Assembly: GCF_000378485.1 (NCBI RefSeq)
Contig: NZ_KB899974.1
Coordinates: 1-64,000, forward strand
DNA: 64,000 nt
DNA from: Flavobacterium rivuli WB 3.3-2 = DSM 21788
GTDB lineage: Bacteria; Bacteroidota; Bacteroidia; Flavobacteriales; Flavobacteriaceae
Direction of reading: 5' to 3'
The translations under genes were made by a program, and so were the position numbers. The notes under the pieces were generated by a model. The model saw only the letters and a list, made by a program, of their open reading frames with translations, ran no database searches and was not told where the DNA came from. Shown piece by piece: positions 31,671 to 40,285 of the stretch (the stretch's first letter is position 1; each line of letters starts with the position of its first letter).

Positions 31671-32544
31671 ATATATAGCTGCAGTGCTAATATTGTTTAC
31701 GCTTACTGCAAATGCACAGGAACTTAATTGTACCGTAAAAGTAAACTTTGACCGTATTACAGATGTTAACCCGCAAATATTTAAAACGCTCGAAAAGTCG
31801 TTATCTGATTTTGTAAACAATACACGTTTTACACAGCGCAATATGAGCAGGGGAGAACGTATAGACTGTTCGTTACTATTTAATGTATCTGCGTTTAATG
31901 ATAATAACTTTACCGCTACGCTACAGGTTTTATCGTCAAGGCCTGTATTTAATTCGGGTTATGTATCGCCTATATTCAATTACAATGATAAAGATGTTAC
32001 TTTTAGGTATATAGATGGGGAAAACCTTATTTATAACCCTACTACTTTTGATTCTAACCTGGTATCTGTAGTTGCTTTTTATGCTAACATGATCATTGGC
32101 CTCGATGCAGATACTTTTAAAAAAGAAGGCGGTACACCGTATTATGAAGCTGCACAAGGCATAGCCAGTGTAGCGCAGGGTGGTGGCAAAGGCTGGAGCC
32201 CGCAGGATGGTAACCAGAGCAGGTATTACTTAGCTAACGATATTTTATCTAATACTTTTACCCCCTTTAGGACAGCGCTATATGAGTATCATTTAGGCGC
32301 GCTCGATCTTATGGCAGATAACCAGAAAGGTGCTAAGGAAAAAGCTATAGGAGCCATTAAAACGCTTGGAGAGTTGTATAAGGTGCGCCCTAATGCTTTT
32401 TTAACCCGCGTATTTTTTGATGCAAAATCTGATGAAATTGTGAGTATGTTTTCCAGCGGGCCCCTTGTTCAGGTAACAGATCTTGTAAGTACCTTAAACA
32501 AAATATCGCCACTTAACGGTTCTAAATGGAGTAATATAAAATAA
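31663..32544 (+). CDS. porD: PorD-like type IX secretion protein (DUF4835)
   Basis: The 293-residue protein begins with a signal peptide (MYKYIAAVLILFTLTANAQ) and matches the DUF4835 layout: ELNCTVKVNFDRI, FKTLEKSLSDFVNNTRFT, RIDCSLLFNVSAF, FATLQ-like TATLQVLSSRPVFNSGY, NMIIGLDADTFKKEGGTPYY and a C-terminal helical part (LGALDLMADNQKGAKEKAIG). DUF4835 proteins are annotated as T9SS component PorD. It overlaps coaBC by eight bases and is the last gene of the bamD operon. In many Flavobacteriaceae recN follows; here a terminator follows instead. Confidence 0.88.
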   Translation: MYKYIAAVLILFTLTANAQELNCTVKVNFDRITDVNPQIFKTLEKSLSDFVNNTRFTQRNMSRGERIDCSLLFNVSAFNDNNFTATLQVLSSRPVFNSGYVSPIFNYNDKDVTFRYIDGENLIYNPTTFDSNLVSVVAFYANMIIGLDADTFKKEGGTPYYEAAQGIASVAQGGGKGWSPQDGNQSRYYLANDILSNTFTPFRTALYEYHLGALDLMADNQKGAKEKAIGAIKTLGELYKVRPNAFLTRVFFDAKSDEIVSMFSSGPLVQVTDLVSTLNKISPLNGSKWSNIK

Positions 32545-32559
32545 TAGTACTGCTTTAAT

Positions 32560-32608
32560 AAAAAACAAAAGTGGCTGCCCTTTTTATGGTCAGCCGCTTT
32601 TGTTTTTT
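32560..32608. terminator. bidirectional terminator after porD
   Basis: AAAAACAAAAGTGGCTG near 32561-32577 pairs with CAGCCGCTTTTGTTTTT at 32591-32607. Long A and T flanks serve both the porD operon and the convergent lipoprotein gene. Confidence 0.88.
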
Positions 32609-32622
32609 AACCTGTTGTTAAT

Positions 32623-33588
32623 TTAATTATCTACTTTACCCATAAGATAATAATCTAATCCTGTAGTGTTTTCGGGACTGTATAACTCTGCAGGGGCAGC
32701 ACCATTCTCAAATACTGCGTTGTACAGCCTTATTTCATAATCAGTGCGGCTGCTGTCTTCGCTATCCGGAGTGGGGATTATCTTTACCGTACCGGATATT
32801 GCCCTCCACAGTTGTGTTTGTACCGTACCGGATGGCAGCCCGCTGCAAATATTATTACGGGTAACAGCGGTATTAAATTTCCTGAAATATAAATTATTGT
32901 TATCCTCCTCTGGTAAAAGATCATCGTTAAGGTTAATGTCTTCAAGGGCGGCAGTACCACTAAGGTAAGCAGGATTTTCAAGATACAACTCTAAAGATTG
33001 AACACTATTGGTTTTATAAGCCAGTGTAGTACTGCAGGTAGCAACAATATCTTCCGGAAAATCAAAACTATAATTCAGGATTTCGGTAAATGCGCGTAAA
33101 CTGTTAGCTGTAATTGTTACTTCCTGCTCGCCATTACTAAAGGTAGCACTCTCTATCGTTATCTGTCGTTGATATCCTGTCAGCTTCCCATCGGTTCCCC
33201 TTACTTCGGTAGTAATTATAAGCAGTGTGCCATTGCCCGGCCATTCTTCAACAAGGTTTGGCGTGCCAGAACTTCCGCAGAAGGTGGCAGTATTTGGTGT
33301 ATTGCTATACGTCCTGTAGTACATCCTGTTTGTACCGCTGCCTATAGCTACACGAGTAGCCTGCGGAATGCCATTTACAATGGGGCTTGGTACGTTTAAA
33401 AGTAAGTTAGTGTCCAGCTTAAAAAGTAATACCTCTGTACCGTTAATTAGGTATATAGTACCCCGGTTGTCTGTACAAAAAGCGGGTATATTATTTTCGC
33501 TAAAATTAAATGTTTTAAAAGTCATATCGCCATCATCGCAGCCGGTAAAGAGTACCAGTGCCGTAAGCGCTAAAAAGATCTTCTTCAT
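32623..33588 (-). CDS. uncharacterised lipoprotein
   Basis: The ATG at 33586-33588 (321 aa) starts an SPII signal ending VLFTGCDDGD; the 41 residues upstream are not signal-like. The mature part is beta-rich and roughly two-fold repeated: NIPAFCTDNRGTIYLINGTE, MYYRTYSNTPNTATFCGSSG, a parallel NLYFRKFNTAVTRNNICSGL, and regular DYEIRLYNAVFENG-type strands. Several cysteines recur at matching places (FCGSSG, ICSGL, VATCSTT). I do not recognise the family. It is divergent from the cysteine desulfurase gene. Confidence 0.7.
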   Translation of the reverse strand: MKKIFLALTALVLFTGCDDGDMTFKTFNFSENNIPAFCTDNRGTIYLINGTEVLLFKLDTNLLLNVPSPIVNGIPQATRVAIGSGTNRMYYRTYSNTPNTATFCGSSGTPNLVEEWPGNGTLLIITTEVRGTDGKLTGYQRQITIESATFSNGEQEVTITANSLRAFTEILNYSFDFPEDIVATCSTTLAYKTNSVQSLELYLENPAYLSGTAALEDINLNDDLLPEEDNNNLYFRKFNTAVTRNNICSGLPSGTVQTQLWRAISGTVKIIPTPDSEDSSRTDYEIRLYNAVFENGAAPAELYSPENTTGLDYYLMGKVDN

Positions 33589-33666
33589 AAAGGAGTAATT
33601 TTCAACAAAAATAACGTTTTTAATTGTTTGCAAAAAGCTTTTACCGCCGGCAGGCCAAAAATAGTG

Positions 33667-33693
33667 TTGCAAAGTATTTTTTAGGTAATTTTG
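33667..33693 (+). promoter_or_regulatory. promoter of the cysteine desulfurase gene
   Basis: TTG (33667-33669), a 16-base spacer and TAATTTTG (33686-33693), five bases before the ATG at 33699, so the transcript would be nearly leaderless or the start slightly further downstream. Confidence 0.5.
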
Positions 33694-33698
33694 CACCA

Positions 33699-34835
33699 AT
33701 GAAAAAAGCATATCTCGATAACGCCTCTACAACAGCATTACGCCCCGAAGTACTATCAGAAATTACGCAGGTAATGGCCGCCGTATATGGCAACCCGTCA
33801 TCTACACACAGCTTTGGACGTAGTGCCAGGGTAGTGCTCGAAACGGCGCGTAAAACTATTGCATCCCTTATTAACGCAGAAGCACGCGAAATTATTTTTA
33901 CATCCGGTGGTACAGAGGCAAATAATTTAATATTGCATAGTGCTGTTAAAGATCTGGGCATTCGCCGTATCATCAGCAGCAGTACAGAGCATCACTCTGT
34001 ATTAAATACTTTACCCCAACTGGTAACGCAGTTTGGCATTCGTGCCGACTATGTAAACCTGTTGCCCGGCGGCAGCCCCAACCTTAAGCACCTTGAAGCT
34101 TTGTTGCAGGAAGATATACCTACGCTGGTAAGCCTTATACATGTTAATAATGAGACAGGTACGGTGTTAAACCTGCAGCAGGCCGGTATGCTTTGCAGGC
34201 AATATAAAGCGTTGTTTCATACCGATACGGTACAATCTATAGGTAAAACAGAATTTGATTTGCAAAACCTCCCTATAGATTTTTTGGTATCGAGCGCACA
34301 TAAATATCATGGTCCCAAGGGTATAGGTTTTTTATACATCAATAAAAAAATTGGGCTTAAGCCCATGATCTATGGTGGTGAGCAGGAAAAAGGCCTGCGT
34401 GGCGGTACCGAAGCTATACACCAAATTGCCGGTATGGCAAAAGCCTTAGAAATATCGTATGCTAATTTAGATGCTGAAAGGCAACATATTACATCGGTTA
34501 AAAATTATTTGCATAAACAGCTTGATGTACATTTTCCCGGATTTAAAATAAACGGGCAAAGCAATGATGAGCAATTATTTTATAATATTACCAATGTATT
34601 GTTACCCTTGCCGGATGACAAAACCGCGATGATACTATTTCACCTTGATATGCAGGGTGTAGCAGTTTCGAGGGGTAGTGCATGCCAGTCGGGATCGGTA
34701 AAGCCATCGCACGTACTTAAAGAGATCTTATCAAATGAAGATGTTAAGAAACCGTCATTACGAATTTCATTTAGCCATTATAATACTAATGATGATGTTG
34801 ATTTACTAATTGAGGCTCTAAAGAAAATGGTGTAA
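33699..34835 (+). CDS. cysteine desulfurase (IscS/NifS-like)
   Basis: The start at 33699 (MKKAYLDNASTTA, 378 aa) matches the family; a 25-residue extension is spurious. This PLP enzyme removes sulfur from cysteine as a persulfide. Features: His in STEHHSVLNTL, the PLP-binding Lys202 in SSAHKYHGPKG, and the persulfide Cys329 in SRGSACQSGSVKPSHVL. The loop resembles class I (NifS/IscS) enzymes. No iscU or other Fe-S genes adjoin it, so it may serve thio-modification or a scattered Fe-S system. Confidence 0.94.
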   Translation: MKKAYLDNASTTALRPEVLSEITQVMAAVYGNPSSTHSFGRSARVVLETARKTIASLINAEAREIIFTSGGTEANNLILHSAVKDLGIRRIISSSTEHHSVLNTLPQLVTQFGIRADYVNLLPGGSPNLKHLEALLQEDIPTLVSLIHVNNETGTVLNLQQAGMLCRQYKALFHTDTVQSIGKTEFDLQNLPIDFLVSSAHKYHGPKGIGFLYINKKIGLKPMIYGGEQEKGLRGGTEAIHQIAGMAKALEISYANLDAERQHITSVKNYLHKQLDVHFPGFKINGQSNDEQLFYNITNVLLPLPDDKTAMILFHLDMQGVAVSRGSACQSGSVKPSHVLKEILSNEDVKKPSLRISFSHYNTNDDVDLLIEALKKMV

Positions 34836-34843
34836 TATTAAGT

Positions 34844-36694
34844 TTATTCGAAATAGGGATCCATTAAACTGCTGGCTGTATAGCGATTTTTGTTAAAAAA
34901 CTGGGCGGGGTTTACAGAGGCATCAATAGAATTACTGAAAATTTCAGGATCATTGTTTTTTCCCGATTTTGTTTTAAGTACAGCCCTGATTTTTGTTTTA
35001 AAATAGCCCTCATACTTAGGGATTGTAAATTCCCAATAACTGTTTACCGGCAATGTTACTGTATGATAACTATTGCCACACCAACTGTTTGGTGTATATT
35101 CTATATTTTTCCAGATACCGTTAGCATCCATTGCCTGTAGTGTAACATACAACCGGCTGTCCTCGGCACTAAAAGTAATATCTGCGCCCGTAGTATTGGT
35201 AATATAAAGGTTGTAGCCAGCATAGATATCTCTAAAAATTTTGGGTTGAGTTGTATCTATGCTAACAGAAAGTGTATTAGGTGTGAAATTTTTATCGGGA
35301 GTAATTGTTTTAGGATAATTTCGAGACCTTCCCCAGCCATTATATTTCTCTTCAGTTTCATTAGAGTAAGCATAAAAATAACCCCTGTTCATGTAATCAA
35401 TATTTAAGGTATGCGGCCCAGATGCAGCGGCATCTTTTTGCTGCCATATCATACTGCCTTTAGTATTGAAATAAGTAAGCTTATTGTTTACAGTAGTTTG
35501 CAATAGTCCATTTACAAAACCCTCACTGTCATAATGTTGAAGTATGGGTTTTAAAATTTCATTGCCTTTTAAAGATATAACGCCATACACATCTTCATCG
35601 TTAATATATTTTTCGTAAAAAAAGTAATCGCCAATTATAACCCCATCGCTTGCATCTGCAAGGGGCTCTATAATATACTTACCGTTAATATCTATTACAC
35701 CTATACTATAGTCATTCTCTACAACCGCATAACCATTGGTAAATCCGCCTTTAGGTACATTACTAAAAGACGTTTCAGTAACTTTTTTAAAGTTGGTATC
35801 AATCAGCATATATTTGTTTTTAATAAGGATAAAAGCACGATTGTTGCTAAAATTAGTCGCTTCCGTCACTGTAGTGTCATTAAAGACTACCTTGCCTTTA
35901 GTGTTAATATAACTTGTAAAATAATCATACTCACCCTCTTTTTTTCTAAAACTCAGTGGGGCAAATCCATTACTAAAATGTGTATCCCCATCTATAAACA
36001 TCCTGTCATAATTATGTGTAAAGAGCTCGATACCCTTTGTGTCTATGGCACTTAAATAACTGCTGCCACCGTCTCCATTCTTTTTTACAGCAATGGCAAT
36101 GCCGTTATAATAATCGTTTATATCATCGTATTTTCCTGTTGGTACAATATGATCTCCCTTTAAATTTATAACATACGGAATGCCTTTTGTGGTATATGCT
36201 GTCGAAACGCCATTGCTGAAAGGACCTGCATTTGTGTTTTTTAGTTCTGAAAGGCTTTTTTTATGTTTAAGATCGTATATAACATTAATAGAATCAGGCG
36301 TATATAACATCCCTGTTTCATTATTTATATAGTAAAATCCTCTAAACTCCCTATTAATTATATTCTCTCCTTTTTTATTAATGAATTTATTTTCCCCGTT
36401 TAAAACAACGTAGGTATACTCACAATTATTAAAAAAAGGCTCTGCCAGATCATATATGGGAGGCAATATAAAAACACCTTCACTATTTATAAATCCATAC
36501 AAAGCATCTTTTCTTACAGCTGCCATGCCACTCTTAAAATCGCTTCCACTATTATATACCGGCGCTATAATTACATTACCATCAGCATTCATGTAACCCA
36601 CTTTATTATTTTCTATAATCCTGAAAAGAGGTTTTTTTTGTGCAGTAGCAATTAATGTTGTTAAGAGCACGATAAAAATTAAAAGTAGTTTCAT
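34844..36694 (-). CDS. secreted WG-repeat protein
   Basis: 616 residues with a signal peptide (MKLLLIFIVLLTTLIATAQ). About eight to ten WG-type repeats follow, with the form G-Y/F-I/M-N-x-x-G-x-x-I/V-x-x-P-x-Y (VGYMNADGNVIIAPVYNSGS, YGFINSEGVFILPPIYDLAE, IGVIDINGKYIIEPLADASD, YGVISLKGNEILKPILQHYD). The last 150 residues form a separate beta domain (LYVTLQAMDANGIWKNIEYT, YWEFTIPKYEGYFKTKIRAV). WG repeats are thought to mediate binding; the partner is unknown. It ends eight bases from the convergent cysteine desulfurase. Confidence 0.85.
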   Translation of the reverse strand: MKLLLIFIVLLTTLIATAQKKPLFRIIENNKVGYMNADGNVIIAPVYNSGSDFKSGMAAVRKDALYGFINSEGVFILPPIYDLAEPFFNNCEYTYVVLNGENKFINKKGENIINREFRGFYYINNETGMLYTPDSINVIYDLKHKKSLSELKNTNAGPFSNGVSTAYTTKGIPYVINLKGDHIVPTGKYDDINDYYNGIAIAVKKNGDGGSSYLSAIDTKGIELFTHNYDRMFIDGDTHFSNGFAPLSFRKKEGEYDYFTSYINTKGKVVFNDTTVTEATNFSNNRAFILIKNKYMLIDTNFKKVTETSFSNVPKGGFTNGYAVVENDYSIGVIDINGKYIIEPLADASDGVIIGDYFFYEKYINDEDVYGVISLKGNEILKPILQHYDSEGFVNGLLQTTVNNKLTYFNTKGSMIWQQKDAAASGPHTLNIDYMNRGYFYAYSNETEEKYNGWGRSRNYPKTITPDKNFTPNTLSVSIDTTQPKIFRDIYAGYNLYITNTTGADITFSAEDSRLYVTLQAMDANGIWKNIEYTPNSWCGNSYHTVTLPVNSYWEFTIPKYEGYFKTKIRAVLKTKSGKNNDPEIFSNSIDASVNPAQFFNKNRYTASSLMDPYFE

Positions 36695-37168
36695 AACCGC
36701 TAAGGCTGTGTTAAGTTATCTTATAAATGTAAATATAATTTTAGATTTTTTAAAAATTTTATTTTTCCTAAATATGGTATTTCGTCAGATAATTTTTGCA
36801 TTAATCGGGGTTAAAATTTTGTTTAAATTTCTTTATGCTTTTCTATATATTTAAATTTACTTGTAAAGTGGTATACATGGCGTTTTTGGCCATTTAAGCC
36901 TAAAATTGTTTAAACCTGACCAAAGCATGTTCGAAGCTGTCTTTTTGATGTCTGCAAATGTCGAAAAACAAGGTTTTGAACAACGCTACTTTAGTTAATA
37001 GCGGCTGCTAAATTATTATATACAGATTATTGATGTCCTGATTGTGCAAATTTTTTTTGTATGAGATTTGCTGTTCGAAAATATTTTTTGCAAAAAGTAA
37101 TCTATCAAATTTTTTGTGGCAAGCAAATTGATGCTATGCTAACGATAACGATTTTAAAAAATAAGTTT
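36695..37168. other. AT-rich divergent intergenic region
   Basis: About 470 bases between the divergently oriented WG-repeat and beta-barrel genes, with long A/T runs. I see no supported gene or strong hairpin. The promoters of both neighbours must be here, but several weak TTTG-containing matches cannot be ranked. Confidence 0.55.
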
Positions 37169-37789
37169 ATGAAAAAAATTATTTTATCGTGCATTGCTAT
37201 CGTAGCATGTTTTGGATTTGCAACGGCACAGGATAAAGGCAATGTAGAATTTGGTTTTAACGGCGGTCTTAACGGCTCTTTTATTGCCGACTCAAGATGG
37301 AGCAGTGATTATCGCACAGGCTTTAACGCAGGCGCATCTGCCGATTTCTATTTCTCGAAAGACTGGAGCCTGAAAGTCAAGGCTATATACGACAGGAAGG
37401 GTTGGAATAATGATGTTATTGAGGGAGACAGAGGCGTGCTCTACAAAACAAATTATAACCTTGATTATATAACGGTTCCCGTTATGGCAAATTTTCACTT
37501 TGGTAATTCAGGAAACTGGTATGTAAATTTTGGGCCATACGTTGGTTTTTTGTTAAATGCTGAAGATACCCGCTTTAAAACTGATGTTAAATCTGATTTT
37601 AATACTACCGATTTTGGTTTAGCAGCGGGACTTGGGGTAAAAATACCGGTTTCTAACTACGCTAAAATCTTTTTAGATTACGACCTGCAAAGTGGCTTTA
37701 CCGATATTTTTAAAGACGATATTAATTATGGAAATAGCACCGTGAATTTTAGGAATTCGTTTAATGTAGGTATAAATTTTATGCTTTAA
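37169..37789 (+). CDS. outer membrane beta-barrel protein (PorT/OmpX-like)
   Basis: The ATG at 37169 (206 aa) starts a signal peptide ending FGFATAQ; 36 residues upstream are rejected. The mature protein alternates polar and aromatic residues in about eight strands (VEFGFNGGLNGSFIADSRWS, FNAGASADFYFSKDWSLKVK, WYVNFGPYVGFLLNAEDTRF, TDFGLAAGLGVKIPVSNYAK) and ends in FRNSFNVGINFML, a typical outer-membrane C-terminal strand. It is one of the small porin-family barrels abundant in Bacteroidota; substrate or adhesion role unknown. Confidence 0.87.
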   Translation: MKKIILSCIAIVACFGFATAQDKGNVEFGFNGGLNGSFIADSRWSSDYRTGFNAGASADFYFSKDWSLKVKAIYDRKGWNNDVIEGDRGVLYKTNYNLDYITVPVMANFHFGNSGNWYVNFGPYVGFLLNAEDTRFKTDVKSDFNTTDFGLAAGLGVKIPVSNYAKIFLDYDLQSGFTDIFKDDINYGNSTVNFRNSFNVGINFML

Positions 37790-37796
37790 TATATTT

Positions 37797-37830
37797 AACT
37801 ACTGCTTGTTACAAGCAGTAGTTGCTATTT
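37797..37830. terminator. bidirectional terminator after the beta-barrel gene
   Basis: AACTACTGCTTG (37797-37808) pairs with CAAGCAGTAGTT (37812-37823) around a three-base loop. T-rich DNA follows, which also encodes the end of the convergent lysine-rich protein. Confidence 0.8.
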
Positions 37831-38019
37831 TTTCTTTTTCTTTTTGCCCCAGTTCTTTTTCATTTTAGAATATGATTTTTTAGATACTGTACTCTTTTTT
37901 TTAGGCCGTGATTTACCTTTGCGTTTGCGGGCATTTATATTATTTACCAGCGAATTCTTTACACCAAGTTTGTTTTTTTTGGCACTGCCTTTTTTTGCTT
38001 TTTTCTTTAGTTTACTCAT
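37825..38019 (-). CDS. small lysine-rich basic protein
   Basis: 64 residues, about 40 percent Lys with Ser/Asn/Arg and no acidic residue (MSKLKKKAKKGSAKKNKLGV, RKRKGKSRPKKKSTVSK). Composition suggests RNA or DNA binding, such as a ribosome-associated or nucleoid protein; it does not match the THX ribosomal protein pattern. The long A-rich tract at the end makes it prone to slippage. The reading frame lies between two terminators and has its own start at 38019; coding status is likely but not certain. Confidence 0.65.
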   Translation of the reverse strand: MSKLKKKAKKGSAKKNKLGVKNSLVNNINARKRKGKSRPKKKSTVSKKSYSKMKKNWGKKKKKK

Positions 38020-38124
38020 TGTATCGATAATTTGGTAACATTAAAGTTACCGCAAATTATTTCAATGCCAATTAGTTATAACAATACTATAAGAGTTGTT
38101 TAGCAACTGTATATTCCAGATTAT

Positions 38125-39006
38125 TTAGTTTTTGCCGTATTTGTTTAAAAAGCCCGATGGCGTTTCTCCTGTCTTATTTTTAAACAGCCGCGAAAAATAG
38201 GCATAATCATCATAGCCCAGGCTTTCTGCAATTTGGCTAAGGCTGTCGCGCTGCAATATCATTTCTTTTTTTGCTTCCAGCAGTATGCGGTCCAGGATAA
38301 CATCAGTAGCAGTTTTATGGGTCACAGCCTGTGTAATGCGGTTGAGGTGTTTTGGTGTCATGGCCATAAGCGAGGCATAAACAGCCGGCGATTTTTCTGT
38401 CTTAAAGTGCTGTTCTATAAGTGTTTCAAATTTCCTGAACTTACCGTAATAAGGGTTCTCTGTAGCTACAGTAACCTGATTTTGGCTTGTATAAATACGG
38501 GTACTCTGTATGTATATCAGGCTTATAAAATTGGCAAGCGCCTGTGATTTGAGAGTGTTAACAGTATGATTTTCTGAGTAAACAGATTCAAATAGCAGCG
38601 TCATTTTACTTATTTCATCACTATTTAAATTAATGCACGGTGCGTTATGCATACTGTAGTAAAACGGAAATTGCCCCAGTGTACTTTGTGTATATTGAAG
38701 CTCATAAAAAGATCGGGTATGAAAAAATATAAAGCCTTTAGTATCAGCAGATAATTCCCAATGATGGGTTTGCCCGGGATTCAGGAAAAATAATGCTCCG
38801 GGGTTAACGTTATAAGCCGTAAAATCTACTTCATGAGTGCCGCTGCCATGTGTAAAAAGTATGGCAAGATAAAAGTTATGAGAGTGGGGCAGGGCAATAT
38901 CCTTATGCCTGGTTATAAGATGATCTTCTAAAGTATTAGCATAAAAATCCTCAGCGCTATCGTGGTCATGAAACTGTTGAATATCTAAAACGCTGACTTT
39001 CTTCAT
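38125..39006 (-). CDS. AraC family transcriptional regulator
   Basis: The 293-residue protein has an N-terminal cupin-like effector domain (HSHNFYLAILFTHGSGTHEV, NPGALFFLNPGQTHHWEL) and a C-terminal pair of AraC helix-turn-helix motifs (YASLMAMTPKHLNRITQAVT; LSQIAESLGYDDYAYFSRLF, KNKTGETPSGFLNKY). It should sense a small molecule and activate a target operon. It is divergent from the DUF983 gene by about 115 bases; no catabolic genes adjoin it, so its target is unclear. Confidence 0.92.
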   Translation of the reverse strand: MKKVSVLDIQQFHDHDSAEDFYANTLEDHLITRHKDIALPHSHNFYLAILFTHGSGTHEVDFTAYNVNPGALFFLNPGQTHHWELSADTKGFIFFHTRSFYELQYTQSTLGQFPFYYSMHNAPCINLNSDEISKMTLLFESVYSENHTVNTLKSQALANFISLIYIQSTRIYTSQNQVTVATENPYYGKFRKFETLIEQHFKTEKSPAVYASLMAMTPKHLNRITQAVTHKTATDVILDRILLEAKKEMILQRDSLSQIAESLGYDDYAYFSRLFKNKTGETPSGFLNKYGKN

Positions 39007-39100
39007 GTTAAAAATTTATTAGTGGATTATAAGTCATAATATGTCCTAAATGTACAAAATATTGCGAACATAGTATATGGTAGTAAACCTTTATGTATCT

Positions 39101-39108
39101 TACCTTTG
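39101..39108 (+). promoter_or_regulatory. -7 promoter element of the DUF983 gene
   Basis: TACCTTTG is an exact TAnnTTTG match, 14 bases before the ATG at 39122. Confidence 0.6.
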
Positions 39109-39121
39109 AATAAAAAATACC

Positions 39122-39481
39122 ATGTCACAATTCATAGATATATTAGAAGAAAAATGTCCTAAATGTGGAGTAGGTAAAGTGTTTGCAACGAAAGGAAATC
39201 CGTTACTGTTTCGTATGCCGCACATGAATGCCAACTGCCCTAACTGCAACCATAAATTCGAGAAAGAAACAGGCTACTTTTTTGGTTCTATGTATGTTAG
39301 CTACGGCCTTACCGTTGCCGAAATGATAGCTGCTTTTATAGTAGCGCACTTTTTTATAAAAAGTTATGCAGGTATGATGTCGCTTATAGCGGGCCTTGCA
39401 GTATTGCTAAGCACTTTTAACTTCAGGCTGTCGCGCATGATCTGGATATACATGCTCGACGGTAAGAACAGAACGGTTTAA
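39122..39481 (+). CDS. DUF983 domain membrane protein
   Basis: 119 residues with two CxxC knuckles (CPKCGVG, CPNCNHKFE) that can form a zinc ribbon, then two membrane helices (VSYGLTVAEMIAAFIVAHFF, GMMSLIAGLAVLLSTFNFRL). This is the DUF983 layout, inner-membrane proteins of unknown function. It ends 11 bases before the convergent NUDIX gene. Confidence 0.88.
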   Translation: MSQFIDILEEKCPKCGVGKVFATKGNPLLFRMPHMNANCPNCNHKFEKETGYFFGSMYVSYGLTVAEMIAAFIVAHFFIKSYAGMMSLIAGLAVLLSTFNFRLSRMIWIYMLDGKNRTV

Positions 39482-39492
39482 CGTGCTGAAAA

Positions 39493-40113
39493 TTAATCAA
39501 AATAGGCTGTAAAATCATTATCGATAACTTTGTTATACACGAGTTCTATCTGGCTTTTAAGTATACGGTCTTCACTTAGTTCAGGCAGGTTATCAATGTT
39601 ATGCCACGCAGCATCCAGCACATCAAAACCTTTGGTAATAGTGGTAGATGTTGCCTCGCAGTAAATAACCATTTTATATACATAAAAAGGCTGTGGCGGA
39701 TGCGGATGCATGCGTTTATCAAATACGGCAAGCAGGGCTAAAGGGTTAACGTCAAGGCCGGTTTCTTCGTGTATCTCCTTAACTGCAACCTCTTTAGGCG
39801 ATTGCCCCACATCTGCCCAGCCGCCGGGTAAAGACCATTTGCCATCGGCACTTTCGCGTGCAAGGAGCACCTGCTTTTTATTTGCAGATAGCACCAGTGC
39901 CCTTACATCGGTCTTAACGGTAGGGTAGTCGGTCACAAGGGCAAACATTTCCTTAAGTACTTCAGTATTATTACCGCTTACCTGGCTCATAAGCTCAAGG
40001 CTTACTTGATGCAATTCGGTATAGCGCTCACGGTCATAGTCATTAATACTGTACAAAAGGCCGGTATCGGCAATGGCTTTCAGCTTTTTTATCTGGTCTA
40101 AAATAGAGTGCAT
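39493..40113 (-). CDS. NUDIX hydrolase with N-terminal helical domain
   Basis: 206 residues: a helical N-terminal domain (about 1-65, MHSILDQIKKLKAIADTGLL) of the NUDIX_N type, then a NUDIX fold with GGWADVGQSPKEVAVKEI and HEETGL. The box deviates from GX5EX7REUXEEXGU by Gln in place of the first Glu and Lys in place of Arg; the metal-binding EIHEE core is intact. The architecture resembles YjhB-type hydrolases of ADP-ribose or nucleoside diphosphate-linked molecules. Exact substrate unknown. Confidence 0.9.
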   Translation of the reverse strand: MHSILDQIKKLKAIADTGLLYSINDYDRERYTELHQVSLELMSQVSGNNTEVLKEMFALVTDYPTVKTDVRALVLSANKKQVLLARESADGKWSLPGGWADVGQSPKEVAVKEIHEETGLDVNPLALLAVFDKRMHPHPPQPFYVYKMVIYCEATSTTITKGFDVLDAAWHNIDNLPELSEDRILKSQIELVYNKVIDNDFTAYFD

Positions 40114-40285
40114 GTATAAGGTGTATTGGTTTTGTAAATATACTAAAATCAGTAAATCCTATCGGGGTTATGCTTTATTTGATAGCGTTAAAACAGCATA
40201 AATCTTATAAAACTACTTTAAAATTCTGTCTACCATTCTGTTAAAAAGTTTTAGAATGCTATCTTAGCTTCTTAAACCCGCTATC

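Noticed and set aside
37825..38019. The lysine-rich protein as ribosomal protein THX
   Set aside because: It is longer and lacks the THX glycine/arginine pattern; composition alone is not enough.
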